From NCBI GenBank assembly GCA_963781345.1, contig CAWAFQ010000014.1:1-64000 (forward strand): a stretch of DNA of 64,000 nt, in the 5' to 3' direction. The notes under the pieces are model-generated. The model made no database searches, was not told where the DNA came from, and saw only the letters and a program-made list of their open reading frames with translations. Numbering within the stretch: position 1 is the first letter of the stretch; every line of letters starts with the position of its first letter. A program made the translations under genes and the position numbers. This document shows positions 62,839-64,000 of this stretch, one piece after another. This DNA comes from JBBRHQ01 sp963781345 (lineage in GTDB: Bacteria; Actinomycetota; Thermoleophilia; Solirubrobacterales; 70-9).

Positions 62839-64000
62839 AGAGGCCGGCCGAGAGGATCTGGGCCGCGGCGGGGGCGGCGACCGTGCCCCCGGCGGCGCCG
62901 GCGTCGATCAGCATCACGGCGACCGCCAGCTGCGCCTTGTCGGCAGGAGCGAAGGCTGCGAACCAGGCGTCGACGATCTGCTCGGGGTTGGGCAGGCCCT
63001 CCTGCCCAGGTTGGGGCCCGAGCTCAGCGGTCCCGGTCTTGCCGGCGACCTGGGCCTCGGGTATCGCCCCCGCTACCCCGGTGCCGCTGGTGACGACGCC
63101 GATCATCAACTCGTTGAGCTCGTCGGAGATCTTTTTCGGCATCACCCGGGTCGGCTTCGCGTTGGAGCGGAGGTCCTTCTTGACGACCAGCGGGGTCGGC
63201 AGCCGGACGCCGTCGTTGGCGACCGTCTGGGCCACGCTCGCCATCTCCAGGGGCGTCGAGAGGACCTCGCCCTGGCCGATCGCGCTGACCCCGAGGTCGA
63301 GGTCGTCACCGACGTTGGTCGGGATGCTCGGCTCGGGTGGGTTGACCGCGGCGGTCGCGTCGGCGTTGTAGAGGGTCGGCTGCTGATTGAAGCCGTAGCG
63401 CTCGGCGGTGCCGACGAGGGCGTCGTTGCCGACTGCGGGCCCGAGGGGGGCGAAGACCGCGTTGCACGACTCGGCGAAGGCGGTGCGGAAGTCGCCGCCG
63501 CAGACCTCCGCGTTGGCGTTGGAGATGAAGCGCCCGCCGACATTGACCCCGCTCGTGTAGGGGAAGGTGTCGTCGAGGGAGACCGCGTCGTTCTGCAGGG
63601 CGGCGGTGGTGGTGATGATCTTGAAGGTGGAGCCGGGCGGCTGGGGGCCGGAGAATGCCTGTCCCGCGAGGGCCCTGACGGCGCCGTTTCGGGCGTCAAG
63701 GACGGCGGCGCCGCCGGAGCGTCCGGCGAGTGCCGTGACCGCCGCGGTCTGCAGGGTCGGGTCGATCGTCGTCTTCACGGCCCGGCCCCTGATCGGATCG
63801 GACTTTCCGAGTACCCGGGACTGGCCCCCGGACGCCGGGACCGCGAGCAACTCACCCCCCGGCTTGCCCGCGAGGCGGGTGTTGAATGCCTGCTCGACGC
63901 CGCTGATCCCCACCGGTGTGCCCGGTGGGAAGCCCTGCTCGGAGAGCTGGGCCTGGTTGGCCGGGTCGGCGGTGCCGACCTCGCCGGTGACGTCAATCGC
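62837..64000 (-). CDS. Penicillin-binding transpeptidase (N-terminus outside window)
   Basis: The frame is open to the right edge on the minus strand, so the N-terminus and probable membrane anchor are missing. The transpeptidase motifs are SxxK in PPGSTFKIITT, SxN in AESCNAVFAPLG and KTGT in VAGKTGTAE. The protein is of the class B type (FtsI/PbpA), which crosslinks septal or sidewall peptidoglycan. The family cannot be narrowed without the N-terminus. There is no gene between it and the membrane-protein gene. Confidence 0.9.
   Translation of the reverse strand, partial: AIDVTGEVGTADPANQAQLSEQGFPPGTPVGISGVEQAFNTRLAGKPGGELLAVPASGGQSRVLGKSDPIRGRAVKTTIDPTLQTAAVTALAGRSGGAAVLDARNGAVRALAGQAFSGPQPPGSTFKIITTTAALQNDAVSLDDTFPYTSGVNVGGRFISNANAEVCGGDFRTAFAESCNAVFAPLGPAVGNDALVGTAERYGFNQQPTLYNADATAAVNPPEPSIPTNVGDDLDLGVSAIGQGEVLSTPLEMASVAQTVANDGVRLPTPLVVKKDLRSNAKPTRVMPKKISDELNELMIGVVTSGTGVAGAIPEAQVAGKTGTAELGPQPGQEGLPNPEQIVDAWFAAFAPADKAQLAVAVMLIDAGAAGGTVAAPAAAQILSAGL

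Overview
The window is high-GC, densely coded bacterial chromosome. A SigH-type sigma factor next to rlmB and cysS, CarD, DisA, a RadA/ClpC block and very GC-rich codon use fit a deep-branching actinobacterium, most likely Thermoleophilia/Solirubrobacterales-like. That placement is inferred from gene content and was not tested by a search. There is no rRNA, phage, transposase or CRISPR array. One tRNA gene, tRNA-Thr(UGU), is present.

Layout. (1) 1-19.2 kb resembles the clpC-radA-disA-ispD-ispF-cysS-rlmB-sigH supercluster known from Firmicutes: clpC (cut by the window edge), radA, disA, carD, ispD, ispF, cysS, rlmB and a SigH-like sigma gene. Inserted among them are a secreted subtilase, a Ni/Co transporter, an aldo/keto-reductase homologue, a metallo-beta-lactamase-fold protein, a DUF389 protein, a PHP phosphatase and an acyl-CoA synthetase. 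(2) 19.3-30.7 kb holds tRNA-Thr with a downstream GNAT gene, a ring-cleaving-dioxygenase-like VOC protein, a maleylacetate-reductase-like protein, a PlsC-GpsA fusion for phosphatidate synthesis, an ECF sigma factor with a small membrane partner, a rhomboid protease, a nucleotidyl cyclase, pterin dehydratase and a CorC/HlyC-type CBS protein behind a structured leader. (3) 30.7-42.8 kb is rich in fatty-acid/acyl-CoA catabolism: 3-hydroxyacyl-CoA dehydrogenase, MMPL exporter, thiolase and three acyl-CoA dehydrogenases. Palindromes that look like TetR-type operators lie upstream of two of these genes. A cell-wall-binding-repeat/methyltransferase operon is also here. (4) 42.9-52.1 kb carries a cation-efflux pump, a LytM/M23 hydrolase and the aspartate-family genes lysA, hom, thrC and thrB. 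A lipoprotein phosphoesterase lies on the opposite strand between thrC and thrB. (5) 52.2-64 kb has a SnoaL protein, a cupin, an orphan ParA, glutamate synthase large subunit without gltD, a long coiled-coil protein, a zinc-ribbon/FHA protein, and small envelope genes. A penicillin-binding transpeptidase runs off the right edge.

Two features recur across the window. First, a TANNNT -10 hexamer sits 6-10 nt in front of the start codon of about nineteen genes, mostly without a visible Shine-Dalgarno sequence. This points to widespread leaderless transcription, and it fixes several start codons. Second, many intergenic gaps contain long near-perfect stem-loops of 33-51 nt that fall into families. 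One (arms GACGTGGCCGACC) has seven copies at two loci, including a 71-bp-period array. Another (arms GTCGAGTGGAC) has two copies 42.5 kb apart. A third shows the same 15-nt loop core inside unrelated arms.

Caution: about fourteen single-base frameshifts interrupt eight otherwise intact genes, often in short homopolymers. They are more likely assembly errors than decay, so start and stop coordinates of those genes should be treated with care.
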